Assembly (NCBI RefSeq): GCF_900143515.1
Contig: NZ_FSQT01000002.1
Coordinates: 3,659,501 to 3,723,500, forward strand
DNA: 64,000 nucleotides
DNA from: Micromonospora cremea
GTDB taxonomy: Bacteria; Actinomycetota; Actinomycetes; Mycobacteriales; Micromonosporaceae
Reading direction: 5' to 3'
Under the pieces are notes generated by a model, which searched no databases, was not told the DNA's origin, and saw only the letters and a program-made list of their open reading frames with translations. Position 1 is the first letter of the stretch. Each line of letters starts with the position of its first letter. The translations under genes were made by a program, and so were the position numbers. Below, piece after piece: positions 25,699 to 35,290 of the stretch.

Positions 25699-28600
25699 AT
25701 GAGACGAACGAATCTGTTCAGGATGGTGGCGGCGACAGTCGCGGCCACGGTGATCGCCACCGTCGGGTCGGCGGCCGTCGCGAACCCGGCCGGCGCCGCC
25801 CGCCCAGCCGACACGACAGCCGCGTCGAGCGCCGCCTTCGCCCCGGCAGCCACCAACCTCGCCCAGGGGCGACCGACCCAGGAGAGCGGCCACGCCGACG
25901 TCTACGACTCGTCGAAGGTCGTCGACGGCAACGCGGGCAGCTACTGGGAGAGCGTCAACAATTCCTTCCCCGAGTGGGTGCAGGTCGATCTCGGCTCGTC
26001 GCAGGCCGTCAACCAGGTCGTGCTGAAGCTGCCGACCTCCGGCTGGGCGACCCGCACGCAGACTCTGAGCGTGCAGGGCAGCGCCACCGGTTCGTCGTTC
26101 ACTGACCTGGTCGCCTCGCAGACCTACACCTTCAACCCGGCGAGCGGCAGCACGGTCACGATCAACTTCAGCCAGGCCGCCACCCGGTACGTGCGGATCA
26201 CCATCACGGGCAACAGCGGCTGGCCGGCCGGGCAGTTGTCCGAGCTCGAGGTGTACGGCAGTGGCGGCACCACCCCGGACACCACCGCACCGAGCGTGCC
26301 GGGCAACCTCTCGTACACCCAGTCGGGCAGCACGATCACCCTCAACTGGGGCGCCTCCACCGACTCCGGTGGCAGCGGTCTGGCCGGCTACAACGTCTAC
26401 CGCGGCGGCAGCCTGATCGCGACGCTGAGCACCGTCCTCACCTACCAGGACACCCAGCCAGCGACGGCGACCGTGTCCTACTACGTCCGTGCCCGGGACG
26501 GTGCGGGCAACCTGTCCGGCAACAGCAACACGGTCACCCGGACCGGCACGGTGCCCCCTGCCTGCACGAACGTGGCGCAGGGCAAGACCATGACCGCGAG
26601 CGGCTCCACCTTCACCTTCACCCCTGAGAAGGCGAACGACGGGCAGCTCGCGACGTACTGGGAGGGCGCGGCGAGCTATCCGCAGAACCTGACCGTGGCG
26701 CTGGGCGCCAACCACTCCGTCTCGGCCGTCACCGTCAAGCTGAACCCGGACCCGGCCTGGGGCACCCGTACGCAGACCATCCAGGTCCTTGGTCGCGACC
26801 AGGCCTCGTCGACGTACACCAACCTGGTGTCGGCGGCGAGCTACCAGTTCGTCCAGGGCAACAACGTGGTGCGGATCCCGGTCACCGCGACCACCGCCGA
26901 CGTGCAGCTGCGGTTCACGGCCAACAGCGGAGCCCCGTCGGGTCAGGTGGCCGAGCTTGAGGTGTGCGGCACGCCGGCACCCAACCCCGACCTGGTCATC
27001 AGCTCGGCGACCTGGTCGCCCGCGTCGCCGAGCGAGGCAACTCCGGTCACCCTCTCGGCCGTGGTCCAGAACGTGGGGTCGGCGGCCGCCGGAGCCACCA
27101 CGGTCAACTTCAGCCTGGCCGGCGCGGTCGTCGGCAGCGCCGCGGTGGGCGCGCTCAGCGCCGGGGGCTCGACCACGGTCTCGTTCAACGCCGGAACCCG
27201 TCCGATGGGCAGCTACAGCGTCTCGGCCGTGGTCGACCCGACGAACACGATCGTCGAGCAGAACAACGGCAACAACAGCTACACCACACCCTCGCCGCTG
27301 GTGGTCGTGCAGGCTCCGGGTCCCGACCTGCAGGTCCTCAGCATCGCCTCCAACCCGCCGAACCCGGCCGTCGGGGCGTCCGTCACGTTCACCGTGGCGG
27401 TACGCAACCGCGGCACCACCGCGACCGGCGCCACCACGGTCACCCGCCTGGCGGTGGGCAGCACCACGCTCAACACCAGTACCGGCTCGATCGCCGCCGG
27501 CGCGACGGTCAACGTGGCTGTCGCCGGAAGCTGGACCGCCACCAGCGGCGGCGCCACCATCACCGCCACCGCCGACGCGACCAACACGGTCGCCGAGACC
27601 AACGAGACCAACAACGCGCTCTCCCAGTCGATCGTGGTCGGGCGTGGGGCTGCCGTCCCGTACGTTTCCTACGAGGCCGAGGCCGCCCAGTACCAGGGCA
27701 CGCTGCTGGAGGCCGACCCGCTGCGCACCTTCGGCCACACCAACTTCGCGACCGAGTCCTCCGGCCGCAAGTCGGTACGGCTGAACAGCACCGGGCAGTT
27801 CGTCCAGTTCACCTCGACCAACCCCGCCAACGCCATCGTGGTGCGCAACTCCATCCCGGACGCCCCCGGTGGCGGCGGCATCGAGGCGACGATCAGCCTC
27901 TACGTCAACGACGTCTTCTCCCGGAAGCTGACACTCTCGTCGCGGCACAGCTGGCTCTACGGCAACACCGACGGGCCGGAGGCGCTGACCAACACCCCGC
28001 AGGCCGACGCCCGACGGTTGTTCGACGAGTCGAACGCGCTGCTGTCGCAGTCGTACCCGGCCGGTACCCGATTCAAGTTGCAGCGCGACGCCGGTGACTC
28101 GGCCTCGTTCTACGTCATCGACATGATCGACCTGGAGCAGGTGGCGCCGGCGGCGAGCCAGCCGGCCGGGTGCACCTCGATCACGTCGTACGGTGCCGTC
28201 CCGAACGACGGGTTGGACGACACCGCCGCCATCCAGCGGGCGGTGACCGACGACCAGAACGGGGTCATCGGCTGCGTCTGGATTCCGGCGGGGCAGTGGC
28301 GGCAGGAGCAGAAGATCCTGACCGACGACCCGCTGAACCGGGGTACGCACAACCAGGTCGGCATCAGCAACGTCACGATCCGGGGCGCCGGGATGTGGCA
28401 CTCGCAGCTCTACACACTGACCGAGCCGCAGAACGTGGTGGGCGGCATCAACCACCCGCACGAGGGCAACTTCGGGTTCGACATCGACAAGAACACCCAG
28501 ATCTCGGACATTGCCATCTTCGGCTCGGGCCGGATCCGTGGTGGTGACGGCAACGCTGAGGGTGGCGTGGGTCTGAACGGCCGGTTCGGCACGGGCACCA

Positions 28601-29391
28601 GGATCAGCAACGTCTGGATCGAGCACGCCAACGTGGGTGTCTGGGTGGGTCGGGACTACGACAACATCCCCGACCTGTGGGGCCCGGCCGACGGGCTGGA
28701 GTTCAGCGGGATGCGGATCCGCAACACCTACGCCGACGGCATCAACTTCAGCAACGGCACGCGAAACTCGCGGGTGTTCAACTCGTCCTTCCGCACCACC
28801 GGCGACGACGCGCTGGCCGTCTGGGCCAACCCGTACGTCAAGGACCGGAACGTGGACATCGCCCACGACAACCGCTTCGTCAACAACACCATCCAACTGC
28901 CCTGGCGGGCGAACGGCATCGCCATCTACGGCGGCTACGACAACTCGATCGAGAACAACCTGATCTACGACACCGCGAACTACCCGGGCATCATGCTGGC
29001 GACCGACCACGACCCGCTGCCCTTCTCTGGGACGACGCTGATCGCCAACAACGGGCTCTACCGGACCGGTGGCGCGTTCTGGAACGAGGACCAGGAGTTC
29101 GGCGCCATCACCCTCTTCCCCGCCACGAGAGACATCACGGGGGTCACGATCCGGGACACCGACATCTACGACTCCACCTACGACGGCATCCAGTTCAAGA
29201 ACGGCGGCGGCAACATGCCGAACGTCGCGATCACCAACGTGCGGATCGACAAGTCGAACAACGGCGCCGGCATCCTCGCGATGAGCGGTGCCCGCGGAAA
29301 CGCGACGCTGACCAACGTGACCATCACCAACTCGGCCGACGGCAACATCGTCATCCAGCCGGGGTCGCAGTTCGTCATCAACGGCGGCTAG
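25699..29391 (+). CDS. Secreted multidomain GH87 alpha-1,3-glucanase/mycodextranase-like enzyme
   Basis: A 1230-residue secreted protein. It has a Sec signal (about 1-33), an F5/8 type C (discoidin) domain at ~50-187, fibronectin type III at ~195-283, a second discoidin-like domain at ~288-423 and two CARDB-like domains at ~430-535 and ~543-645. A CBM35-like module follows at ~653-815, then a right-handed beta-helix at ~825-1230. The helix carries YAD1013GINF and TTGD1036D1037AL; their 23-residue spacing equals that of the three catalytic Asp of characterised GH87 glucanases (from memory). It should hydrolyse alpha-1,3-glucan of fungal walls or biofilm. The ATG at 25699 follows AGGACAGTG. Regulation probably involves the leader terminator. 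Confidence 0.82.
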   Translation: MRRTNLFRMVAATVAATVIATVGSAAVANPAGAARPADTTAASSAAFAPAATNLAQGRPTQESGHADVYDSSKVVDGNAGSYWESVNNSFPEWVQVDLGSSQAVNQVVLKLPTSGWATRTQTLSVQGSATGSSFTDLVASQTYTFNPASGSTVTINFSQAATRYVRITITGNSGWPAGQLSELEVYGSGGTTPDTTAPSVPGNLSYTQSGSTITLNWGASTDSGGSGLAGYNVYRGGSLIATLSTVLTYQDTQPATATVSYYVRARDGAGNLSGNSNTVTRTGTVPPACTNVAQGKTMTASGSTFTFTPEKANDGQLATYWEGAASYPQNLTVALGANHSVSAVTVKLNPDPAWGTRTQTIQVLGRDQASSTYTNLVSAASYQFVQGNNVVRIPVTATTADVQLRFTANSGAPSGQVAELEVCGTPAPNPDLVISSATWSPASPSEATPVTLSAVVQNVGSAAAGATTVNFSLAGAVVGSAAVGALSAGGSTTVSFNAGTRPMGSYSVSAVVDPTNTIVEQNNGNNSYTTPSPLVVVQAPGPDLQVLSIASNPPNPAVGASVTFTVAVRNRGTTATGATTVTRLAVGSTTLNTSTGSIAAGATVNVAVAGSWTATSGGATITATADATNTVAETNETNNALSQSIVVGRGAAVPYVSYEAEAAQYQGTLLEADPLRTFGHTNFATESSGRKSVRLNSTGQFVQFTSTNPANAIVVRNSIPDAPGGGGIEATISLYVNDVFSRKLTLSSRHSWLYGNTDGPEALTNTPQADARRLFDESNALLSQSYPAGTRFKLQRDAGDSASFYVIDMIDLEQVAPAASQPAGCTSITSYGAVPNDGLDDTAAIQRAVTDDQNGVIGCVWIPAGQWRQEQKILTDDPLNRGTHNQVGISNVTIRGAGMWHSQLYTLTEPQNVVGGINHPHEGNFGFDIDKNTQISDIAIFGSGRIRGGDGNAEGGVGLNGRFGTGTRISNVWIEHANVGVWVGRDYDNIPDLWGPADGLEFSGMRIRNTYADGINFSNGTRNSRVFNSSFRTTGDDALAVWANPYVKDRNVDIAHDNRFVNNTIQLPWRANGIAIYGGYDNSIENNLIYDTANYPGIMLATDHDPLPFSGTTLIANNGLYRTGGAFWNEDQEFGAITLFPATRDITGVTIRDTDIYDSTYDGIQFKNGGGNMPNVAITNVRIDKSNNGAGILAMSGARGNATLTNVTITNSADGNIVIQPGSQFVINGG

Positions 29392-29394
29392 TCC

Positions 29395-29426
29395 CGGCCG
29401 AGGGTCGCTCCGGCGGCCCTCGGCCG
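29395..29426 (+). terminator. Terminator hairpin after the GH87 gene
   Basis: CGGCCGAGGG (29395-29404) pairs perfectly with CCCTCGGCCG (29417-29426) around a 12-base loop, 3 bases after the stop. Confidence 0.75.
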
Positions 29427-29557
29427 CCCGGCCGGCAGCTTGATCGACCTGGAGTCGATCATCGGGAAAGGCGCCGAGGAAGCCGTCGATCCGCAGGTGG
29501 GTGGCGACGGCTGAGGCTCCCAGCGGGCGTACAGCGGCCGTGGGGAAGAATGGCCGG

Positions 29558-30769
29558 GTGACTTCCCCCCGCGACCTCGTCCTGCTCGGGTCCACCGGCT
29601 CGATCGGCACACAGGCCATCGACATCGTCCGGCGCAACCCGGACCGGTTCCGGGTGGTCGCCCTGGGCGCGGGCGGCGGCAACGTCCAACTGCTCGCCGC
29701 ACAGGCCCTCGAACTCGGCGTCGACGCGGTCGGGGTTGCCAAGGCGTCCGCCGCGCAGGACCTCCAGCTGGCGTTCTACGCCGAGGCGAGCCGGCGCGGC
29801 TGGGCCACCGGCGACTTCAAGCTTCCCAAGATCGTGGCCGGGCCGGATGCGATGACCGAGCTGGCGCAGTGGCCGTGCGACATCGTGCTCAACGGGGTGG
29901 TCGGATCGCTCGGGCTCGCGCCGACGCTGGCCGCGCTGCGCGGTGGTCGCACCCTCGCCCTGGCCAACAAGGAATCGCTCGTCGCCGGCGGCCCGCTGGT
30001 CAAGGCCGCGGTGACGCGGCCGGGGCAGATCGTCCCGGTCGACTCGGAGCACACCGCGTTGGCCCAGTGCCTGCGCTCCGGCTCGCGCGGCGAGGTACGC
30101 CGGCTGATCGTCACCGCCAGCGGAGGGCCCTTCCGGGGCCGCAGTCGCGACGAGTTGGCGCAGGTCACGCCCGAGCAGGCGCTCGCACACCCCACGTGGA
30201 ACATGGGCAAGGTCATCACGATCAACTCCGCCACGATGGTCAACAAGGCGCTGGAAGTGATCGAGGCACACGAGCTCTTCGACGTGCCCTACGCCGACAT
30301 CACCGTGATGGTGCACCCGACGTCAGTGATCCACTCCATGGTCGAGTTCGTCGACGGCTCGACGATCGCCCAGGCCAGCCCACCGGACATGCGGCTGCCG
30401 ATCGCGGTCGCCCTGGGCTGGCCGGACCGGGTCCCGGGGGCCGCCTCCGCGGTCGACTGGACGGCCGCGCACACCTGGGAGTTCGCGCCGCTCGACGACA
30501 CGGCGTTCCCGGCCGTCGCGCTGGCCAAGGCCGCCGGGGAGGCCGGCCGCTGCCGCCCGGCGATCTACAACGCGGCGAACGAGGAGTGCGTCGAGGCGTT
30601 CGTGGCCGGTCGGCTGCCGTTCCTGGGGATCGTCGACACCCTCGAACGGGTGTTGGAGGAGGCTCCGGACTTCAGCGAACCGGGTACCGTCGAGGACGTG
30701 CTCGCGGCGGAGTCGTGGGCGCGTGCGCACGCGCAGGAGATCATCGCGGGTTCGGTGGAAGGAGCTTGA
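29558..30769 (+). CDS. dxr: 1-deoxy-D-xylulose 5-phosphate reductoisomerase
   Basis: A 403-residue DXR of the MEP isoprenoid pathway, converting DXP to MEP with NADPH. Visible motifs are [16 protein letters not shown] near residue 8 (NADPH), [12 protein letters not shown] near 140, PVDSEHTAL near 160, TASGGPFRG near 185 and [20 protein letters not shown] near 208-230. Metal ligands (the Asp and Glu of PVDSEH, and a later Glu) are present. The GTG at 29558 (preceded by GGGGAAG) gives the standard N-terminus. The stop overlaps the next start by one base (TGATG), and the order dxr-S2P-ispG is typical. Confidence 0.97.
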   Translation: MTSPRDLVLLGSTGSIGTQAIDIVRRNPDRFRVVALGAGGGNVQLLAAQALELGVDAVGVAKASAAQDLQLAFYAEASRRGWATGDFKLPKIVAGPDAMTELAQWPCDIVLNGVVGSLGLAPTLAALRGGRTLALANKESLVAGGPLVKAAVTRPGQIVPVDSEHTALAQCLRSGSRGEVRRLIVTASGGPFRGRSRDELAQVTPEQALAHPTWNMGKVITINSATMVNKALEVIEAHELFDVPYADITVMVHPTSVIHSMVEFVDGSTIAQASPPDMRLPIAVALGWPDRVPGAASAVDWTAAHTWEFAPLDDTAFPAVALAKAAGEAGRCRPAIYNAANEECVEAFVAGRLPFLGIVDTLERVLEEAPDFSEPGTVEDVLAAESWARAHAQEIIAGSVEGA

Positions 30770-32019
30770 TGGCAAACCTGCTCGGGGTGGCGCTCTTCGC
30801 CCTGGCCATCCTCGTCTCGGTGAGCCTGCACGAGGCGGGTCACATGCTGACCGCCAAGGCGTTCGGGATGAAGGTCACGAAGTACTTCGTCGGTTTCGGC
30901 CCCACCCTCTGGTCGTTCAAGCGGGGTGAGACGGAGTACGGCATCAAGGGCATTCCGCTCGGCGGCTTCTGCAAGATCGTCGGGATGACCGCCCAGGACG
31001 ACGACGTCGACCCGGCCGACGAGCCGCGGGCCATGTGGCGCTACCCGGTCTGGAAGCGGACGATCGTCATGTCCGCGGGCTCGATCACCCACTTCGCGCT
31101 GGCACTGATCGCCATCTGGATCGCCGCCGTCTCGCTCGGCCTGCCCAACCGCGACTTCCCCTCCACCGAGGCGGAGATCCGCCAGGAGCCGGCGGTGATT
31201 GCGCTGTCCGACTGTGTGGTCCCGGACAACGCCGCCCGAGCCTGCGCCCCGGGTGACGTCGCCAGCCCCGCGGCCCAGGCCCAACTGCGCGACGGTGACC
31301 GGATCACCTCGGTCAACGGCCGGCCGATCAACAACTACGGCGAACTGCTCGTCGCCCTGCGCGGGCTCAAGCCCGGCGACACCGCCCAGATCGACTACGT
31401 CCGCGACGGCCAGCCGGGGAAGACGAGCACCGTGCTCGCGCAGACCCAGCGCCCGCCGCTCGACGACGCGAAGGGCACCGTCGCCCCGGTCGCCGCACTC
31501 GGCGTCGGCCTCGTGCCCACCACGCCGACCCGGGTGACCTACGGTCCGGTCGCGGCGTTCGGCGCCACGGCCGACTTCACCCGCGAACTGGCCGTCGGCA
31601 CGGTCCAGGCGTTGCAGCGGCTGCCGCAGAAGGTCCCCGCCCTGTGGACCGCCATCACCGGCGGCGAGCGTGACGTGGACACCCCGATCAGCGTGGTCGG
31701 CGCCAGCCGGCTCGGCGGCGAGGCGTTCGCCAACAAGGCCTGGCTGCTGTTCGTGACGCTGTTCATCTCGTTGAACTTCTTCATCGGAGTGTTCAACCTG
31801 CTGCCGCTGCTCCCGCTGGACGGCGGCCACATCGCCATCGCCTGGTTCGAACGGGCCAGGTCCTGGATCTACGCGCGGATCGGCCGTGCCGACCCCGGAC
31901 GGGTCGACTACCTCAAGCTGATGCCCTTCACGTACGTGGTGATCCTGATCGGTGGCGTGTTCACGCTGCTGACCATCACCGCCGACGTCGTCAACCCGAT
32001 CACGCTCTTCCCAAGGTGA
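30769..32019 (+). CDS. rseP: Site-2 membrane metalloprotease (M50B, Rip1/RseP-like)
   Basis: A 416-residue intramembrane protease. The zinc motif is H21-E-A-G-H25 in the first helix, and the third ligand is in [12 protein letters not shown] near residue 347. A PDZ-like domain lies at about 150-240 ([20 protein letters not shown]), and four hydrophobic helices are present. It cleaves anti-sigma factors or other membrane substrates within the bilayer. The ATG at 30769 is preceded by GGAAGGAG and overlaps the dxr stop by one base, so it is translationally coupled. The neighbouring ispG is expected from synteny and need not be functionally linked. Confidence 0.94.
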   Translation: MANLLGVALFALAILVSVSLHEAGHMLTAKAFGMKVTKYFVGFGPTLWSFKRGETEYGIKGIPLGGFCKIVGMTAQDDDVDPADEPRAMWRYPVWKRTIVMSAGSITHFALALIAIWIAAVSLGLPNRDFPSTEAEIRQEPAVIALSDCVVPDNAARACAPGDVASPAAQAQLRDGDRITSVNGRPINNYGELLVALRGLKPGDTAQIDYVRDGQPGKTSTVLAQTQRPPLDDAKGTVAPVAALGVGLVPTTPTRVTYGPVAAFGATADFTRELAVGTVQALQRLPQKVPALWTAITGGERDVDTPISVVGASRLGGEAFANKAWLLFVTLFISLNFFIGVFNLLPLLPLDGGHIAIAWFERARSWIYARIGRADPGRVDYLKLMPFTYVVILIGGVFTLLTITADVVNPITLFPR

Positions 32020-32027
32020 GTGCTGAA

Positions 32028-33200
32028 GTGACCGCTGTCAGTCTCGGTATGCCCGCCGTACCGCCCCCGCCGCTCGCTCCCCGCCGGGCCAGCCGCCAGA
32101 TCATGGTCGGCTCGGTGCCGGTCGGCGGCGGCGCGCCGGTGTCCGTGCAGTCGATGACCACCACCCTCACCTCCGACGTCAACGCCACCCTCCAGCAGAT
32201 CGCCGAGCTGACCGCGTCGGGCTGCCAGATCGTCCGGGTGGCCGTGCCGTCCCAGGACGACGTCGAGGCGCTGCCGGCAATCGCCAAGAAGTCGCAGATT
32301 CCGGTGATCGCCGACATCCACTTCCAGCCCAAGTACGTCTTCGCCGCGATCGACGCGGGCTGCGCGGCGGTCCGGGTCAACCCGGGCAACATTCGCCAGT
32401 TCGACGACAAGGTCCGGGAGATCGCCAAGGCCGCCGGCGACGCCGGGGTGCCGATCCGGATCGGCGTCAACGCGGGCTCGCTGGACAAGCGGCTGCTCAG
32501 CAAGTACGGCAAGGCCACCGCCGAGGCGCTGGTCGAGTCGGCGCTGTGGGAGTGCTCGCTGTTCGAGGAGCACGGCTTCCGGGACATCAAGATCTCGGTC
32601 AAGCACAACGACCCGGTGGTGATGATCCGGGCGTACCGGCAGCTGGCCGAGCAGTGCGACTACCCGCTGCACCTGGGCGTCACCGAGGCTGGCCCGGCCT
32701 TCCAGGGCACGATCAAGTCGGCGGTCGCCTTCGGCGCCCTGCTCGCCGAGGGGATCGGTGACACCATCCGGGTGTCGCTGTCCGCCCCGCCGGTGGAGGA
32801 GATCAAGGTCGGCAACCAGATCCTGGAGTCGCTGGGGCTGCGCGAGCGGGGCCTGGAGATCGTCTCCTGCCCGTCCTGCGGCCGGGCCCAGGTGGACGTC
32901 TACAAGCTCGCCGAGGAGGTCACCGCCGGTCTGGAAGGGCTGCCGGTGCCACTGCGGGTGGCCGTGATGGGCTGCGTCGTCAACGGGCCGGGCGAGGCCC
33001 GCGAGGCCGACCTCGGCGTCGCCTCCGGCAACGGCAAGGGCCAGATCTTCGTCAAGGGGAAGGTCGTCAAGACGGTGCCCGAGGCGCAGATCGTGGAGAC
33101 GCTGATCGAGGAGGCGCTGCGGATCGCCGACGAGATGGGCGCCGAGCTTCCCGAGGAACTGCGCGGGCTGGTCACCGGCCCGACCGTCACCGTCCACTGA
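32028..33200 (+). CDS. ispG: 4-hydroxy-3-methylbut-2-en-1-yl diphosphate synthase
   Basis: A ~390-residue iron-sulphur enzyme of the MEP pathway, converting MEcPP to HMBPP. Landmarks are [15 protein letters not shown] near residue 38, [12 protein letters not shown] near 90, VRVNPGNI near 112, and cluster cysteines in SCPSCGR near 280 and [10 protein letters not shown] near 320. I prefer GTG 32028, which has AAGGTGAG seven bases upstream, over GTG 32016, which overlaps the protease stop (GTGA). It completes the dxr-protease-ispG transcript, closed by a perfect hairpin at 33234. Confidence 0.96.
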   Translation: MTAVSLGMPAVPPPPLAPRRASRQIMVGSVPVGGGAPVSVQSMTTTLTSDVNATLQQIAELTASGCQIVRVAVPSQDDVEALPAIAKKSQIPVIADIHFQPKYVFAAIDAGCAAVRVNPGNIRQFDDKVREIAKAAGDAGVPIRIGVNAGSLDKRLLSKYGKATAEALVESALWECSLFEEHGFRDIKISVKHNDPVVMIRAYRQLAEQCDYPLHLGVTEAGPAFQGTIKSAVAFGALLAEGIGDTIRVSLSAPPVEEIKVGNQILESLGLRERGLEIVSCPSCGRAQVDVYKLAEEVTAGLEGLPVPLRVAVMGCVVNGPGEAREADLGVASGNGKGQIFVKGKVVKTVPEAQIVETLIEEALRIADEMGAELPEELRGLVTGPTVTVH

Positions 33201-33233
33201 TCCGCCCGCCGGCGCGTCGGCGACCTGTTACGT

Positions 33234-33272
33234 AGCGAGCGGCCGTTCCCACTGAGGGAACGGCCGCTCGCT
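33234..33272. terminator. Bidirectional terminator after ispG
   Basis: A perfect 17-bp stem (33234-33250 with 33256-33272) around ACTGA, 33 bases after the ispG stop and between convergent ispG and padR. Confidence 0.85.
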
Positions 33273-33325
33273 GTCTGTAGCGGGTGCCGGATCTGCCCGT
33301 CTCGGGCGGGTGGCACTTCTCGGTG

Positions 33326-33898
33326 TCACTCCGATTCGGCGAGGATGGCGTACAGCTTGCGCCGGGTCTCGTCGAGCACCTGGGCGGCCCGCTCCCGCTG
33401 GTCGTCGGTGCCGTTCATCATCACCTGGCGGAGTGCGTTCATCGCCTGCGCGCCAGAGTCCCGGATGTCGTGCCAACTGCTCACCGTGCCCTGGGCGACG
33501 TCCGCCCACGGTGGGGTCTGCGCGGCCTCGGTGGCCTCGGCCTGACCGGCCTCGGTGACCGTGAAACGCTTCCGCCCGCCGCCGGACTCCTCCGTGCTGG
33601 CGACGATCACTCCCTCGTCCTCCAGCAGTTGGAGGGTGGGGTAGATCGAGCCCGGGCTCGGACGCCAGGCACCGCCGGTACGGGAGTCGATCTCCTGGAT
33701 CATCTCGTAGCCGTGCATCGGCCGCTCGGTGAGCAGGGCCAGCACGGCGCCCCGGACGTTGGGGCGTCGACCCCGGCCTCGTCCGCGGCCCCGGCCGCCC
33801 CACGGGCCGCCGTGCTCGTGGCCGTGCGGGCCGGGCGGGAAGCCGAAGCCGCGCATCCGGGCCTCGTGCAGCGGGTGCTGCTGTCGATGGAACCTCAT
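33326..33898 (-). CDS. PadR-family transcriptional regulator
   Basis: A 190-residue regulator. After an unusual His/Gly/Arg-rich N-terminus (residues 1-46, with a GRGRGRGRR run) comes the PadR winged helix: VLALLTERPMHGYEMIQEID at about 51-70, then PSPGSIYPTLQLLEDEGVI and GGRKRFTVTEAG. The C-terminal helices that pair subunits follow. The ATG at 33898 is preceded by GAGGAAG. It is divergent from an MFS exporter, with a three-part palindrome between them, the classical arrangement of a drug-sensing repressor and its pump. The His-rich head might bind metal; that is speculative. Confidence 0.88.
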   Translation of the reverse strand: MRFHRQQHPLHEARMRGFGFPPGPHGHEHGGPWGGRGRGRGRGRRPNVRGAVLALLTERPMHGYEMIQEIDSRTGGAWRPSPGSIYPTLQLLEDEGVIVASTEESGGGRKRFTVTEAGQAEATEAAQTPPWADVAQGTVSSWHDIRDSGAQAMNALRQVMMNGTDDQRERAAQVLDETRRKLYAILAESE

Positions 33899-33926
33899 TC
33901 GTTCTTCCTCTCTACGTACTGTCGCT

Positions 33927-33955
33927 GATGCATCAACGATATATCGGCAATGCAT
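33927..33955. promoter_or_regulatory. Three-part palindromic operator between padR and the MFS gene
   Basis: The palindrome CGATATATCG (33937-33946) is flanked by ATGCAT at 33928-33933 and 33950-33955, each centred exactly 11 bp from its middle, one helical turn. The symmetry and position suggest the PadR binding site controlling both directions. Confidence 0.6.
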
Positions 33956-33972
33956 CGCCGACAAGGGGAACG

Positions 33973-34002
33973 TTACAAACCGTACGTACGTCTTGCTAGG
34001 GT
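33973..34002 (+). promoter_or_regulatory. Promoter of the MFS gene, probably leaderless mRNA
   Basis: TTACAA (33973-33978), an 18-bp spacer and TAGGGT (33997-34002) end only 7 bases before the ATG at 34010. Transcription should begin at or next to the start codon, explaining the absence of a ribosome site. Confidence 0.5.
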
Positions 34003-34009
34003 GTCGGGC

Positions 34010-35233
34010 ATGCGCCTGCTTCCACCACCCGGCCCCGCCCGGGTCCTCACCCTCGGCACCCTGGTCAAGACCGTCGGGCGGGGCCTCTGGCTGGTGGCCA
34101 GCGCGCTCTTCCTCACCCGGTCCGTCGGCCTCTCACCAACGCAGGTCGGGATCGGGCTCACCATCTCGGCGCTGGCCGGCGTGCTGGCCAGCGCCCCGAG
34201 CGGCTACCTCGCCGACCGCGTCGGGCCGCGCGGCGCGCAGGTCGGCGGCCTGATCGTCGCCGGCACCCTCACCGCCGGCCTCATCACCGTCCGTTCCTTC
34301 GCCGCCTTCCTGGTGGTGGGCGCCGCCACGGCGCTCGCCGACGCGGTCGAGCGCGGCGCCCGGGGCGCGCTGATCGCCGGCGCGATCCCCGCCGACCAGC
34401 GGGTGCACACCCGCGCCTACCTGCGGGCCACCACCAACGTCGGCATCTCCGTCGGTGCCGTCCTCGGCGGCTTCGCCATCGCCGCCGACACCCGCGCCGG
34501 GTACGTCGCGCTGATCCTGACCGCGGCGGCCGCGTCGCTGGCCGCTGCGGCGGTCTTCCTCCGTTTGCCCACCGTCGCGCCGGTCGCCGCCCCGACGCAC
34601 GGACCCCGGCTCATCGCCCTGCGGGACCGCCCGTTCCTCGCCTTCACCCTGCTCGACGGCCTGATGTCCATGCACTTCAGCCTGCTCACCATCGCCCTGC
34701 CGCTGTGGATCGCCGGGCACACCGCCGCGCCCGCCTGGATGATCTCCGCGTTGACGCTGATCAACACCGTGCTGGTGGTGCTCCTTCAGGTACGCGCCGC
34801 GCGCAGCGCGGTCACCCTGCCGGGGGCCGCCCGCGCCGCCCGGCGGGCCGGGGTGGCCATCGCGCTGGCCTGCGTACTCTTCGCCGCGAGCGGTGCGCTC
34901 CCCACGGCGGGCGCTGTCGGCCTGCTCGGCTGCGGGGCGCTCGTGCACGTGATCGGGGAACTGTGGCACTCCGCCGCCGGATGGGGGATCTCCTTCGGGC
35001 TGGCGCCCGCGGACGCGCAGGGGCAGTACCAGGGCGCGTACGGCATGGGCTACGAGCTGGGCAAGATGCTCGCGCCGGTGGTGGTGACCACTCTCGCGCT
35101 CGGCTGGGGTGTGCCCGGCTGGTTGGTGCTGGGTGGGCTGTTCCTCCTGCTCGGTGCCCTGGTGCCCCCGGTCGTCCGGTGGGCCGGCCGGACCAGGTCG
35201 ACCAGCCCGGCGGACGAGCCGGTGACTGTCTGA
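34010..35233 (+). CDS. MFS exporter
   Basis: A 407-residue protein with 12 hydrophobic helices. The MFS loop 2-3 motif GYLADRVGPRGAQ is near residue 65, and the family-like LGKMLAPVVVTTLALGWGVPGW is in the last helices. It most resembles drug or metabolite efflux permeases. The ATG at 34010 is preceded by a promoter-like -10, so the transcript is probably leaderless. Divergence from a PadR regulator across a symmetric operator suggests induction by the exported compound. The substrate is unknown. Confidence 0.86.
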   Translation: MRLLPPPGPARVLTLGTLVKTVGRGLWLVASALFLTRSVGLSPTQVGIGLTISALAGVLASAPSGYLADRVGPRGAQVGGLIVAGTLTAGLITVRSFAAFLVVGAATALADAVERGARGALIAGAIPADQRVHTRAYLRATTNVGISVGAVLGGFAIAADTRAGYVALILTAAAASLAAAAVFLRLPTVAPVAAPTHGPRLIALRDRPFLAFTLLDGLMSMHFSLLTIALPLWIAGHTAAPAWMISALTLINTVLVVLLQVRAARSAVTLPGAARAARRAGVAIALACVLFAASGALPTAGAVGLLGCGALVHVIGELWHSAAGWGISFGLAPADAQGQYQGAYGMGYELGKMLAPVVVTTLALGWGVPGWLVLGGLFLLLGALVPPVVRWAGRTRSTSPADEPVTV

Positions 35234-35290
35234 GACCGGCCTCGGCACTCGGCCGGCGGGCCGGGGGTGCGATCTGGCAGGCTGGTAGAC

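Noticed and set aside
29440..29520. GTCGATCAT match near 29453 as another copy of the 55465 element
   Set aside because: Only 9 bases match and there is no complementary arm, so it is likely chance.
25468..29742. A 1424-codon open frame on the minus strand opposite the GH87 gene
   Set aside because: It is a shadow: low-complexity Val/Gly/Arg/Asp-rich sequence with no domain signal, exactly antisense to a well-supported secreted enzyme with signal peptide and catalytic motifs. High GC at third positions keeps the opposite frame open.
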